A stretch of 64,000 nt of DNA from Synechococcus sp. CBW1002 (GTDB taxonomy: Bacteria; Cyanobacteriota; Cyanobacteriia; PCC-6307; Cyanobiaceae). Location: contig NZ_CP060398.1 in NCBI RefSeq assembly GCF_015840915.1, positions 2,790,001-2,854,000 on the forward strand, read 5' to 3'. Each line of letters opens with the position of its first letter. The stretch's first letter is position 1. The translations under genes and the position numbers were made by a program. The notes beneath the pieces were generated by a model. That model ran no database searches. It saw only the letters and a list, made by a program, of their open reading frames with translations, and was not told the origin of the DNA. Positions 23,655 to 31,703 of this stretch are shown here, one piece after another.

Positions 23655-24977
23655 CTAGGCCAGCTGGCGATCGAGGCGCAGCAGGCTGTCGAGCAGCACC
23701 TGCACCCCGGCGGCGCATTGCTGCGGCGAGGTGAACTCCTGGGCCGAATGGCTGACGCCGTCGCGGCTGGGCACGAACACCATGCCCATCAGGCTCAGAC
23801 GGCCCATCTCCTGGGCGTCGTGGCTGGCGCGGCTCGGCAGGTGGGTGTGGCTGTAGCCGAGCGCCTCGCAGCTCTGCACGATCACCTCCTGGACGGCCGC
23901 CGCCGCAGGGGTGGGATCCACCACGAACTGCGGCTCCAGGGCGATGCGGGTGCGGCTGGCCACGGCGATGTTCTCGATCTTGCGCTGCAGGTGGGCGCGC
24001 ATGTGATCAATCACGTCGTGGGAGAGATCGCGCATGTCGAGCGTCATCTCCACCCGCCCCGGCACGATGTTGGCCGCGTTGGGCCAGACCTGCAGCTTGC
24101 CCACCGTGGCCACCGGATCACCGGGGAAATGGCGGGCCATATCCTCGATCGCCAGCACCAGCTGGGCCGCCGTGGTGAGGGCATCGCGGCGCATTCCCAT
24201 CGGTGTGGTGCCGGCATGGTTGGCCTGGCCGTCCACCGTGATGGTGTAGCGCTGCTGCCCCACCACTCCTTCCACCACGCCGATCTGCTTGCCCACCGCT
24301 TCGAGCACGCCCCCCTGCTCCACATGCAGCTCCAGGAAGCAGGCGAGGTCTTCGGGGCGCCGCTGGGCGGTGCTCCGCTGCTGCCAGTCGCCGCCGATCC
24401 GCTCCAGACAGGTGGCGATCGGCTCACCGATCGTGGTGCGGTAGGCCTCCGCTTCGGCGGGAGCCCGCCCCACCATCGACTTGCAGCCCACCATCGTGTT
24501 CTCCTCATCGGCGAAGACGATCACCTCGAGCGGGTGGTCCAGCTGAACCCCCGCCTCCTGCAGGGTCTGGGCCACCTCGAGGCCGCCCATCACCCCCAGG
24601 GCGCCGTCGTAGAGCCCACCGGAGGGCACGGTGTCGATGTGGGAGCCGGTGGCCAGGCAGCCGCGCTGCGGCGACCGGCCCGCCAGCCGGCCGATCAGGT
24701 TGCCGGCCGCATCGATCCGCACCTCCAGACCGGCCTCCTCCATCCAGCCCTGCACGAGGGCGCGGGCCTGCAGGTCTTCCGGGCTGAAGGCCAGCCGCCG
24801 GATCGCGCCGGAGGGTTGCCGGCCGATCCGGCCCAGCTGCTCGAGGCGGTCCGCCAGCCGGGTGTCATTGATCGACAGCGCCGGCAGGCGTTCGGGACTG
24901 GCCGCGGGCAGGCTGGATCCGCCCGGTTGGGCGCCGGCCAGGAGGTGGCTGGATCGGGGGTCGCTGGAGAGGGTCAA
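23655..24977 (-). CDS. Zn-dependent N-carbamoyl-L-amino acid hydrolase / allantoate amidohydrolase family (M20)
   Basis: The 440-residue enzyme shows the metal-binding series of this amidase group: CLATGSHIDTVPSGG with the first His/Asp, VIVFADEENTMVGC with bridging Glu pair, and FLELHVEQGGVLE. Near the end it has SRASHDAQEMGRLSLMGM with the last His. These enzymes remove a carbamoyl group from ureido acids (N-carbamoyl amino acids, allantoate or beta-ureidopropionate). The exact substrate cannot be told. It diverges from DUF1028 across a 313-bp repeat-bearing spacer. Confidence 0.88.
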   Translation of the reverse strand: MTLSSDPRSSHLLAGAQPGGSSLPAASPERLPALSINDTRLADRLEQLGRIGRQPSGAIRRLAFSPEDLQARALVQGWMEEAGLEVRIDAAGNLIGRLAGRSPQRGCLATGSHIDTVPSGGLYDGALGVMGGLEVAQTLQEAGVQLDHPLEVIVFADEENTMVGCKSMVGRAPAEAEAYRTTIGEPIATCLERIGGDWQQRSTAQRRPEDLACFLELHVEQGGVLEAVGKQIGVVEGVVGQQRYTITVDGQANHAGTTPMGMRRDALTTAAQLVLAIEDMARHFPGDPVATVGKLQVWPNAANIVPGRVEMTLDMRDLSHDVIDHMRAHLQRKIENIAVASRTRIALEPQFVVDPTPAAAAVQEVIVQSCEALGYSHTHLPSRASHDAQEMGRLSLMGMVFVPSRDGVSHSAQEFTSPQQCAAGVQVLLDSLLRLDRQLA

Positions 24978-25037
24978 GGAACGCGGCGGCGGCGGAGCTG
25001 AAGCTGCTCTCGATCGTTGTCGTCGATTCTGGTCTTC

Positions 25038-25103
25038 ATCAGCTCTCGATCAGCTCTCGATCAGGTCTCGATCAGGTCTTGATCAGGTCTGGATCAGGTC
25101 TGG
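25038..25103 (+). repeat. Six 11-bp tandem repeats (ATCAGSTCTBG)
   Basis: Units ATCAGCTCTCG (two), ATCAGGTCTCG, ATCAGGTCTTG and ATCAGGTCTGG (two) lie head to tail in the divergent spacer between the hydrolase and DUF1028 genes. The 11-bp period is about one helical turn, so the array could present binding sites on one face of the DNA; this is inference. Confidence 0.75.
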
Positions 25104-25146
25104 ATTCGGGCCTGGAACCTGATGGGCTCTGGAGGCGGCTGTTGCA

Positions 25147-25206
25147 CGGCTCCGCTGGTGGTTCCGCTGGCGGCTCGGATGGTGGCTCGGATGGCGGCTC
25201 GGATGG
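25147..25206 (+). repeat. Five 12-bp tandem repeats encoding Gly-Ser-Asp-Gly-like units
   Basis: Units of the form GGCTCGGATGGT (25147-25206) sit next to the 11-bp array. In one open frame they encode GSAG/GSDG repeats followed by acidic residues and a stop at 25239-25241, but without a start codon. They may be a relic of a protein tail. Confidence 0.65.
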
Positions 25207-25290
25207 TGGCGATGACGACAGCGCCACCAGCAGATTTACCTAACCTCGGTACCACTCATTTCTGGCCTGGGAACGCCTCTCCCGCCCCCG

Positions 25291-26157
25291 ATGACCTACT
25301 CGATCGTCGCCTGGGATCCGTCCACCGGCATGACCGGGGTAGCCGTTGCCACCAAGCACCTGGCGGTGGGTTCTCTCGTGCCCCATGCCCGCGCTGGTGT
25401 GGGAGCAGTGGCCACCCAGTCGTCGACCAATCCCCTGCTCGGCCCCTGGGGCCTGGATCGTCTCACCCTGCTGCGGGGCACGCCTCAGCCCGTCTCCGTC
25501 GCCCAGACGGTGCTCGACTCGTTGATGCAGGACGATCCGGGCCGCGACCATCGCCAGGTGCATCTGGTCGACGCTGATGGCCGGGCGGCCGCCTGGACCG
25601 GCGCCCATTGCGGTGGCTGGGCGGGTCATCACACCGGTGAGGGCTATTCGGTGGCCGGAAATTTCCTCACGGGTCCCGAACCGGTGCAGGCGATGGCCGC
25701 GGCGTATGAGGCTGCCCTGGCTGCCGATCTGCCCTTCAGCGAGCGGTTGATGCGGGCCCTGGAGGCCGGTGAGGCGGCCGGTGGCGATCACCGCGGTCGT
25801 CAGTCGGCAGCGCTCTATGTGATGCACCAGGAGCTGTATCCCCTGCACGATTTCCGCGTCGATCACCACCCCGATCCCCTGGTGGCCCTGCGGGAGATCC
25901 TGGCGGAAACCACGCAGCCCTACTACACCTCCTTCCGCGACACCTTGCCGGTGCTGGCCAGTCTGCCTGCGCCCACCAGTGCATTTCCGCCACTGGTCGC
26001 CGTGCCTTCAAGCCATACGGCCGCCGTGCCACCAGCTCCTGCCGTGCCGGCTGCCGCACCTGCTTCGCTCACCCAGCCCGGGCTGGCGGCTGTGGAGCCG
26101 ATCCGCCCCGCCCGCCGTCGCTGGACCTGGCCCGGGCTGCGGCGCCGGGTGGCCTGA
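25291..26157 (+). CDS. DUF1028 (Ntn-hydrolase-like) family protein
   Basis: The 288-residue protein begins MTYSIVAWDPSTGMTGVAVA, then HLAVGSLVPHARAGVGAVAT and TQSSTNPLLGPWGLDRL. It continues with GYSVAGNFLTGPEPVQAM and SAALYVMH, the typical DUF1028 string. The family is placed with Ntn hydrolases and often accompanies amidohydrolase genes, fitting a role in amide breakdown. The first 220 residues are the domain; the rest is Ala/Pro-rich and ends in an Arg-rich tail. It ends 6 bp from the convergent asparagine-synthetase-like gene. Confidence 0.85.
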   Translation: MTYSIVAWDPSTGMTGVAVATKHLAVGSLVPHARAGVGAVATQSSTNPLLGPWGLDRLTLLRGTPQPVSVAQTVLDSLMQDDPGRDHRQVHLVDADGRAAAWTGAHCGGWAGHHTGEGYSVAGNFLTGPEPVQAMAAAYEAALAADLPFSERLMRALEAGEAAGGDHRGRQSAALYVMHQELYPLHDFRVDHHPDPLVALREILAETTQPYYTSFRDTLPVLASLPAPTSAFPPLVAVPSSHTAAVPPAPAVPAAAPASLTQPGLAAVEPIRPARRRWTWPGLRRRVA

Positions 26158-26163
26158 GCGTCC

Positions 26164-28179
26164 TTACACCGTCCAGCCGAGTCGGTCGGCCTCGGCCCTT
26201 GCCCTTGCCGGCACATCGTCGGCCACGAAGAAGCGGTGCATGATCTGCACCCCGAGCAGGTGGTTGATCACGGCATCCATCTGCACCCGCTCGGCGGCCG
26301 TGGTGCCGGGATCGTCGTGGCGGGCGAACAGGGCCCGGACGCCCTCGACGCTCAGCAGACCGGCCGCCTCGATCGCCGTGTCGCTGAGATACTGATCCGC
26401 CAGCTCCATCATCCGGCCCCATTTGGCGGCATCGGTGTGGGCCGGTGGTGCCATGAAGGCGAACTTCTCGCGTTTGTAGAGCACCTCTGGCAGCAGGCCG
26501 CGCATGGCTTCGCGCAGCACGTATTTTTCGGTGCGGCCCTTGATGCGCAGCTCCGGCGGCACCTGCACCGCCACCGCCGCCAGGTGGTGATCGAGGAAGG
26601 CCGGGCGGGCCTCCATCGAGTTGGCCATGTCCACCCGGTCGCCACCCCAGGTGAGGATCTGGCCCTCGAGCATGGTCTTGATCCACACGTACTGGGCCTT
26701 GTCGAGGGCATGGCGCCCCTCCAGCTGGTCGCCATCGAGGGTGGCGGCGATGGCGGCGCCGGGCCGGTACCCCTCCAGCTCCTGCCGCAGCTCCGGATGG
26801 AGCAACGGCGGCACCAGGGGCGCGCAGGCCAGCCAGGGCTGCAGGCAGCTGGGGGTGAAGCCCACCACGGCCTCAAGGGCGGGATCCTCCACCGCGTCAG
26901 CGGCCAGCATCGCCCCCTGCACCAGGGCATTGCTCTCCTGCAGAGCCTCCTCCCATTCCTGCCGCTCCTGCGGCGGCAGCTCGTCGAGGCCGTGCAGGAA
27001 CATGTCGCGGCGGAAGGCCGGGTAGCCGCCGAACAGCTCATCGGAGCCTTCGCCGGTCATCACCACCTTGTAATCCACCGCATGCACGTGGCGGCTCATC
27101 AGGTACTTGGCCACCGCCAGGGTGTTGTAGATCGTGCGTTCGGTGTGCCAGATCGTGGCCTCGAGGTGGCCGTAGAGATCCGCCGCCGCCAGGGTCATCA
27201 CGTCCTGCTCGGCGCCCGTGGCCTCGGCCATCTCCCGGGCGATCGGCGTTTCGTCGTAGCGGCTGTCGTCGAAGCCGATCGTGAACGCCTTCACCGGGTT
27301 CTGGCTGATCGCCGCCGCCAGCCCCAGGATCGAGCAGGAGTCGATACCGCCGGAGAGATAACAACCCACCGGCACGTCCGCCACCATCCGCGCTTCCACC
27401 GCTTCGAGCAGGGCCTCCCGCACGGCGTCCACATGCTCCTGCTCGCTGCGGCCCCGGTCGCGGTCGTGGCTCCTGGGGAAGTCCACATCCCAGTAGCGCT
27501 CGTCGGTGATGCTGAGCTCGCCCCCCGGTCGCCGGCTGATCCGCACCAGGTGGCCGGGCTTCACCTGGTGGATCCCTTCGAAGGCGGTGGTGCCGGGCAC
27601 CATCGTCTGCATCAGCTGGTGAAACAGGCCGGTGGCACTGAAGCGCCGCTGCACCGACGGATGGGCGAACAGCACCTTCAGCTCCGAGCCGAACACGATG
27701 CCGTCGTCGGTTTCGCACCAGTACTGGGGTTTGATGCCGAACCGGTCGCGCACCAGGGTGAGGCTGTCATCACCGCGGTCGTAGAGGGCGAAGGCGAACT
27801 CACCGCGCAGCTGGGGCAGGGTGCGCGCCAGGCCGTCGCGCAGGTAGAGCCGCAGCAGGATCTCCGAGTCGCTCTTGGTGGTGAAGCGCACCCCCTCCGC
27901 CTCCAGGCGGGCGCGGATGCGCTGGAAGTCGTAGAACTCGCCGTTGTGGGCCATCAGCACCCGGCCGTCCTCCGAGAGGAACGGCTGGCGGGCCCGCTGC
28001 TCATTGAGGTCGATGATCGAGAGGCGCGCGTGGCAGAAGCCCACGCCGGCGTCGTTGAGCACCTCGTAGCCGAAACCATCCGGGCCGCGGTGGACCTGGA
28101 TCGCCGCCATGTTCACCAGGATCTGGGGATCGACCGGCTGGTCGCGATGGCGATGGACGATGCCGCCGATGCCGCACAT
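26164..28179 (-). CDS. asnB: Asparagine synthetase-like glutamine amidotransferase
   Basis: The 671-residue two-domain protein has the glutaminase nucleophile Cys2 in MCGIGGIVHR, HRGPDGFGYEV, AHNGEFYDF and SDSEILLRLY. The synthetase half has VGCYLSGGIDSCSILGLA (pyrophosphate loop) and MTGEGSDELFGGYPAFRRD, and ends with EARPAFLDHHLAAV and a Lys-rich helix. It makes an amide from a carboxylate using glutamine and ATP. ATG 28179 follows AGAGAGGA. It follows a carbamoyltransferase-like gene by 68 bp, so its true substrate may be something other than aspartate. Confidence 0.88.
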   Translation of the reverse strand: MCGIGGIVHRHRDQPVDPQILVNMAAIQVHRGPDGFGYEVLNDAGVGFCHARLSIIDLNEQRARQPFLSEDGRVLMAHNGEFYDFQRIRARLEAEGVRFTTKSDSEILLRLYLRDGLARTLPQLRGEFAFALYDRGDDSLTLVRDRFGIKPQYWCETDDGIVFGSELKVLFAHPSVQRRFSATGLFHQLMQTMVPGTTAFEGIHQVKPGHLVRISRRPGGELSITDERYWDVDFPRSHDRDRGRSEQEHVDAVREALLEAVEARMVADVPVGCYLSGGIDSCSILGLAAAISQNPVKAFTIGFDDSRYDETPIAREMAEATGAEQDVMTLAAADLYGHLEATIWHTERTIYNTLAVAKYLMSRHVHAVDYKVVMTGEGSDELFGGYPAFRRDMFLHGLDELPPQERQEWEEALQESNALVQGAMLAADAVEDPALEAVVGFTPSCLQPWLACAPLVPPLLHPELRQELEGYRPGAAIAATLDGDQLEGRHALDKAQYVWIKTMLEGQILTWGGDRVDMANSMEARPAFLDHHLAAVAVQVPPELRIKGRTEKYVLREAMRGLLPEVLYKREKFAFMAPPAHTDAAKWGRMMELADQYLSDTAIEAAGLLSVEGVRALFARHDDPGTTAAERVQMDAVINHLLGVQIMHRFFVADDVPARARAEADRLGWTV

Positions 28180-28247
28180 GGATTCGTTCCTCTCTGGGTT
28201 GGGGCGTGGGAAGTGATGGGCCGCAGTGGCCGGTTGGGCTGGTCAGG

Positions 28248-29357
28248 TCAGATCACGTCGAGCACACGCTCGGTGCGTTCCACCATGCAGGTGAGCAGGG
28301 CCATGCGCACGAACACGGCGCCGCGGGCCTGGGAGAAGTACCAGTTGTGGGGCGTGCGGTCGAGGCTGGTGCAGAGCTCCACGCCGCGGGCCAGCGGATG
28401 CAGCACCATCGCGCCGGGCTTGAGGGGGAGATCGGCGCTGAGCCGGAAGCTGCGGCCATGGGTCTCATAGCCGTCGCCCACCCAGGCGATGGCGTTGATG
28501 TAGATCACATCCAGTTCTCCCAGCTCGCTGCGCAGGTCGGTGCTGGTGCTCAGCACCAGCCCGGCTTCCTCCAGTTCCTCCCGCTGCCCCGGATCGAAGA
28601 TCTGCTCGGGGGACAGGCCCGGGTCGTGAAAGATCACCACCTCACGGGCCATGGTGGGGAAGTGGGCCAGGGTGCGCAGCAGGCTCCGCACCGTCCGCAT
28701 CCGGTTCGGCAGCCCCACGATGCCGATCCGCACCTGGGCACTGGCGGGCACGGCGGCCTGGCAGAGCTCCGGCCGCCACTTGAACATCGTGTAGAGATCC
28801 GCCATCGCCTGGGTGGGATGCTCATCGGTGCCGTTGCCGGCATTGATGATCGGGATCCGCAGGGAGCGGGTCATCTGATACACCGAGTCTTCCACCGAGT
28901 CGCGCAGCACCACGCAGTCGCCGTAGTGGTTGAACATCTCGCCGATGTCGGCGTAAGACTCCCCTTTGGCGATGCCGGTGGTGGAGCGGTCACCGATGGT
29001 GATCGTCTCGCCGCCGAGGCGGTGCCAGGCACTGGCGAAGGAGAGGCGGGTGCGGGTGCTGGGCTCGAAGAAGGCGTTGATCAGGATCTTGCCGGTGAGC
29101 GGCTTGTTGATGCGGATGTAGCGCTCCGGGTTGCTCTCGAACTTGGCCGCCAGCCGGAACAGCTGCAGCAGGGTGCCCGCCTCGAACTGGCCGCTGGCGA
29201 TCACGTGCTGTGTGGCCAGGGGCTGCAGCGGCTCGCCGATCTCAGGGATGCTGGCCAGCAGCGCCTTGGGGTGGGCGCTGCCGTACACGTCCGGGCAGTG
29301 GCGATCGAACTGGGTCGCATCGATCAGTTCGGTTCGCCGTCGCTGCAGTGCTGTCAC
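28248..29357 (-). CDS. Aspartate carbamoyltransferase-like protein
   Basis: The 369-residue protein has the carbamoyl-phosphate loop FFEPSTRTRLSFASA, AKGESYADIGEMF, INAGNGTDEHPTQAMADLYT and a terminal HPLARGVELCTSLDRTPHNW. These match aspartate carbamoyltransferases, but HPLARG replaces the usual HPLPR with the downstream Asp, where the amino acid binds. It also has about 40 extra N-terminal residues, so it may carbamoylate a different amino group. GTG 29357 is chosen just before the conserved part; the frame is open to 29531. It lies between a membrane protein gene and asnB in one operon. Confidence 0.8.
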   Translation of the reverse strand: MTALQRRRTELIDATQFDRHCPDVYGSAHPKALLASIPEIGEPLQPLATQHVIASGQFEAGTLLQLFRLAAKFESNPERYIRINKPLTGKILINAFFEPSTRTRLSFASAWHRLGGETITIGDRSTTGIAKGESYADIGEMFNHYGDCVVLRDSVEDSVYQMTRSLRIPIINAGNGTDEHPTQAMADLYTMFKWRPELCQAAVPASAQVRIGIVGLPNRMRTVRSLLRTLAHFPTMAREVVIFHDPGLSPEQIFDPGQREELEEAGLVLSTSTDLRSELGELDVIYINAIAWVGDGYETHGRSFRLSADLPLKPGAMVLHPLARGVELCTSLDRTPHNWYFSQARGAVFVRMALLTCMVERTERVLDVI

Positions 29358-29502
29358 CCCGATTCGTGCGCCTGACCGATCGTTCCACACCTGGCGCCAC
29401 GGTGGTGGGAGCCGATGTAACTCTGCCAGGGCTTTTACGATTGTTTTTCGTTTTTGCCGCCGAAATGTCTGTGACCCGCCGATAGGGCCTGAACCCCGCG
29501 TC

Positions 29503-29814
29503 TCACCAGACCCGGCCGTGGCGCAGTTCATGCAGCCAGATGCCCACCAGGATCAAGGTGGCGGCCAGCAGGCCCACGATGCTGCCTTGCACGATCAGCT
29601 GGAACAGCAGGCTGCCGGCCAGCAGCTGCGGAGCGTCGTCAGCGGTGGCAGGCGATGCCGCCGCCCTGCCGGCCAGGTTGGCCAGCCCCCAGAGGCCGGC
29701 GAGGAGAAGGCCGGCCCCCACACCACTGCGCCTGGACAGCAGCCGCCAGCGGGATGAAGGGGGCCTGGGGCTGGGAGGCGCGGAATCGGAATCGGCGGAT
29801 CGGAAGCGAGCCAT
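29503..29814 (-). CDS. Small membrane protein
   Basis: The 103-residue product starts MARFRSADSDSAPPSP with an Arg/Ser/Pro-rich cytoplasmic head. It has hydrophobic segments around GAGLLLAGLWGLANLAG and QLIVQGSIVGLLAATLILVG and ends in a charged tail HELRHGRVW. No family is recognised. It lies 22 bp after the symporter stop on the same strand, so it may be an accessory subunit of that transporter. Confidence 0.6.
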   Translation of the reverse strand: MARFRSADSDSAPPSPRPPSSRWRLLSRRSGVGAGLLLAGLWGLANLAGRAAASPATADDAPQLLAGSLLFQLIVQGSIVGLLAATLILVGIWLHELRHGRVW

Positions 29815-29836
29815 GGCGGCAGAAAGGAAGCGGTGA

Positions 29837-31261
29837 TCAGGTGCGGGCCAGGGTTCGCCAGTCGAACGTCTCCGGGGCCAGGCGGGTGCCGATCACCATC
29901 ACCAGCGCCGAGACGCTGGCCGAGAGCAGGGCGGCGCAGTAGGGAGCGATCAGCACGTAGGCCGTCAGCCCCACCGCCGACCCGATCAGCATCGCCAGCA
30001 GGGCGGCCGTGCGGTTCGCCGTTTTCCAGTAGAGCCCGCAGGCGATCGGCCAGATCGTGGAGGCCACCAGCGCTCCGGTGAACAGCAGCAACTGGTACAT
30101 CGAGGTGATGTAGTTCCAGGAGAGCAGCACCGTGACCAGGCCCAGCCCCACCACGATCTGGCGGGCGGCGCGCTTCACTTCAGCATCACTCGCCTCGGGC
30201 CGCAGCATCTTGACGTACACATCCTCGGCCAGCAGATCGGCGGTGGAGGCCAGCAGCGAATCGAGGGTGGAGGTGAGCGAGGAGAAGATGATCACGAACA
30301 CCATCATGGCGCCGGCCGAACCCAGCAATTTGGCGGCCACGATCGGAAACACCATGTTCACCTGCGGCACCTCGAAGTTCTGAGCCAGGGCCATCAGCGC
30401 GATCGAGCCGGTCACGATCGGCACGGTGAACCAGGCGAAGCCGCCGAACACAAAGGAGCGAAACACCACCGATTCGCGGCTGGCGAACACGCGCGACCAC
30501 CAGATGTTGTTGTGAAACACCTCTCCCATGCTGAACAGGCCCGTGTTCCAGGCGAACAGCAGGCCCGCCGGCAGCAGCAGGTTGAGGCGGGAGGGGTGAT
30601 CGCTGGCCAGGCGCGCATAGATCTCGCCGGCGCCGAAGTGGCTGTACCCCAGCACGGCGACCACTACCAGGATCGCCATGATCAGCAGCGACTGGATGAA
30701 GTCCGTGCCCACCACGGCGCGCATGCCGCCGAACAGGGTGTAGACGGTGGACACACCGATCACCACCAGCATGCCGAGCCGGTAATCGAAGCCCGAGAGC
30801 GCCTGCAGCAGCAGGCCCGCCCCCATGCCCTGGGTGATCAGGAAGCCGGCGGTGTACACCATGGTGATCACCAGAAACACGGCCCAGACCAACCGGCCAT
30901 AGCGCAGCCGCACGAAGTCGCCGCTGGTGCGGGCCGTGGGCATCACCCGCTTGATCCGGATCGCCAGGGGGGCGAACAGCAGCAGCCCCAGGCCGGCCAG
31001 GGCGTAGCCGAACATGCCCCAGAGACCAAGGGTGTAGCCCACCTCCGGGGCCGCCAGGGTGGTGTTGCCCGTCACCCAGCTGGCCATCAGCGTGGCCGTG
31101 CTCAGGGCCAGACCGATGTTGCGGCCGGCCAGCAGATAATCGTCCGCATCGCCGCCGGATCCGCGGCGGCCCCACCAGATCCCGAGGCTGATCCAGAGAA
31201 CCGAGAAGGCGATCAGCAGAAACCAGGCGATGCCCGGGTCCAGCAGGGGCGTGTCGGTCAT
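29837..31261 (-). CDS. Sodium:solute symporter (SSS family)
   Basis: The 474-residue protein has about thirteen hydrophobic helices. It shows family signatures such as DADDYLLAGRNIGLALSTAT near residue 40, SWVTGNTTLAAPEVGYTLG, and VVGTDFIQSLLIMAILVVVA, and also SSLTSTLDSLLASTADLLAEDVY in helix 9 with conserved Ser/Thr sodium ligands. Such carriers take up proline, urea, pantothenate or other solutes with sodium. Its neighbours suggest a nitrogenous solute, but sequence alone does not identify it. It is flanked by two small membrane genes. Confidence 0.88.
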   Translation of the reverse strand: MTDTPLLDPGIAWFLLIAFSVLWISLGIWWGRRGSGGDADDYLLAGRNIGLALSTATLMASWVTGNTTLAAPEVGYTLGLWGMFGYALAGLGLLLFAPLAIRIKRVMPTARTSGDFVRLRYGRLVWAVFLVITMVYTAGFLITQGMGAGLLLQALSGFDYRLGMLVVIGVSTVYTLFGGMRAVVGTDFIQSLLIMAILVVVAVLGYSHFGAGEIYARLASDHPSRLNLLLPAGLLFAWNTGLFSMGEVFHNNIWWSRVFASRESVVFRSFVFGGFAWFTVPIVTGSIALMALAQNFEVPQVNMVFPIVAAKLLGSAGAMMVFVIIFSSLTSTLDSLLASTADLLAEDVYVKMLRPEASDAEVKRAARQIVVGLGLVTVLLSWNYITSMYQLLLFTGALVASTIWPIACGLYWKTANRTAALLAMLIGSAVGLTAYVLIAPYCAALLSASVSALVMVIGTRLAPETFDWRTLART

Positions 31262-31314
31262 GGCGCGGGGCGAACGGTGTGGGAGAGCACGGAAGGCTGG
31301 ATCAGATCACCGGA

Positions 31315-31440
31315 TCAGGAGGGGTCGAAGGGATCGCGGCCCTGCCAGTACCAATGCCCCCGCAGGATCATCACCACCGTGGCCAGGGTGACGATTCCCC
31401 CAAGGCTGAACAGCAGCACGGCCTGGTGGAATTCGCTCAC
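31315..31440 (-). CDS. 41-residue membrane microprotein upstream of the symporter
   Basis: GTG 31438-31440 to TGA 31315-31317 encodes a peptide opening MSEFHQAVLLFSLGG, followed by a hydrophobic helix and a tail RGHWYWQGRDPFDPS. One transmembrane helix with a Trp/Arg/Asp-rich end is the typical form of small transporter subunits. It lies 53 bp before the symporter start on the same strand and after a tRNA terminator, at the head of the operon. No strong ribosome site is visible. It is judged real from its composition and position only. Confidence 0.55.
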   Translation of the reverse strand: MSEFHQAVLLFSLGGIVTLATVVMILRGHWYWQGRDPFDPS

Positions 31441-31493
31441 GGAGTTCTGGAAGGTTGGGGATGCAGGGATGGCACCAGGATCGGGCTGGATAC

Positions 31494-31521
31494 AAAAAAA
31501 GCCCCCGGGAATCCGAGAGCT
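31494..31521 (-). terminator. Terminator of tRNA-fMet
   Basis: On the minus strand AGCTCTCGG pairs with CCGGGGGCT around a 4-base loop, with two G-U pairs, followed by seven T. It lies 18 bp after the tRNA 3' end. Confidence 0.85.
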
Positions 31522-31539
31522 TGATTGAGATCGTCAAGT

Positions 31540-31616
<77 letters not shown>

Positions 31617-31703
31617 GCGACCCCAGAAAGATAACACCTGGGGTGTCCGTCCTGAACCTTGGAGCCCCTGAAGCCCCGCCCGGCAGCACAGTTGAAGCGT
31701 GGC

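Noticed and set aside
25123-25241. Gly/Ser/Asp-repeat peptide as a gene
   Set aside because: The open frame has no ATG or GTG start and no ribosome site; it is listed as a repeat only.
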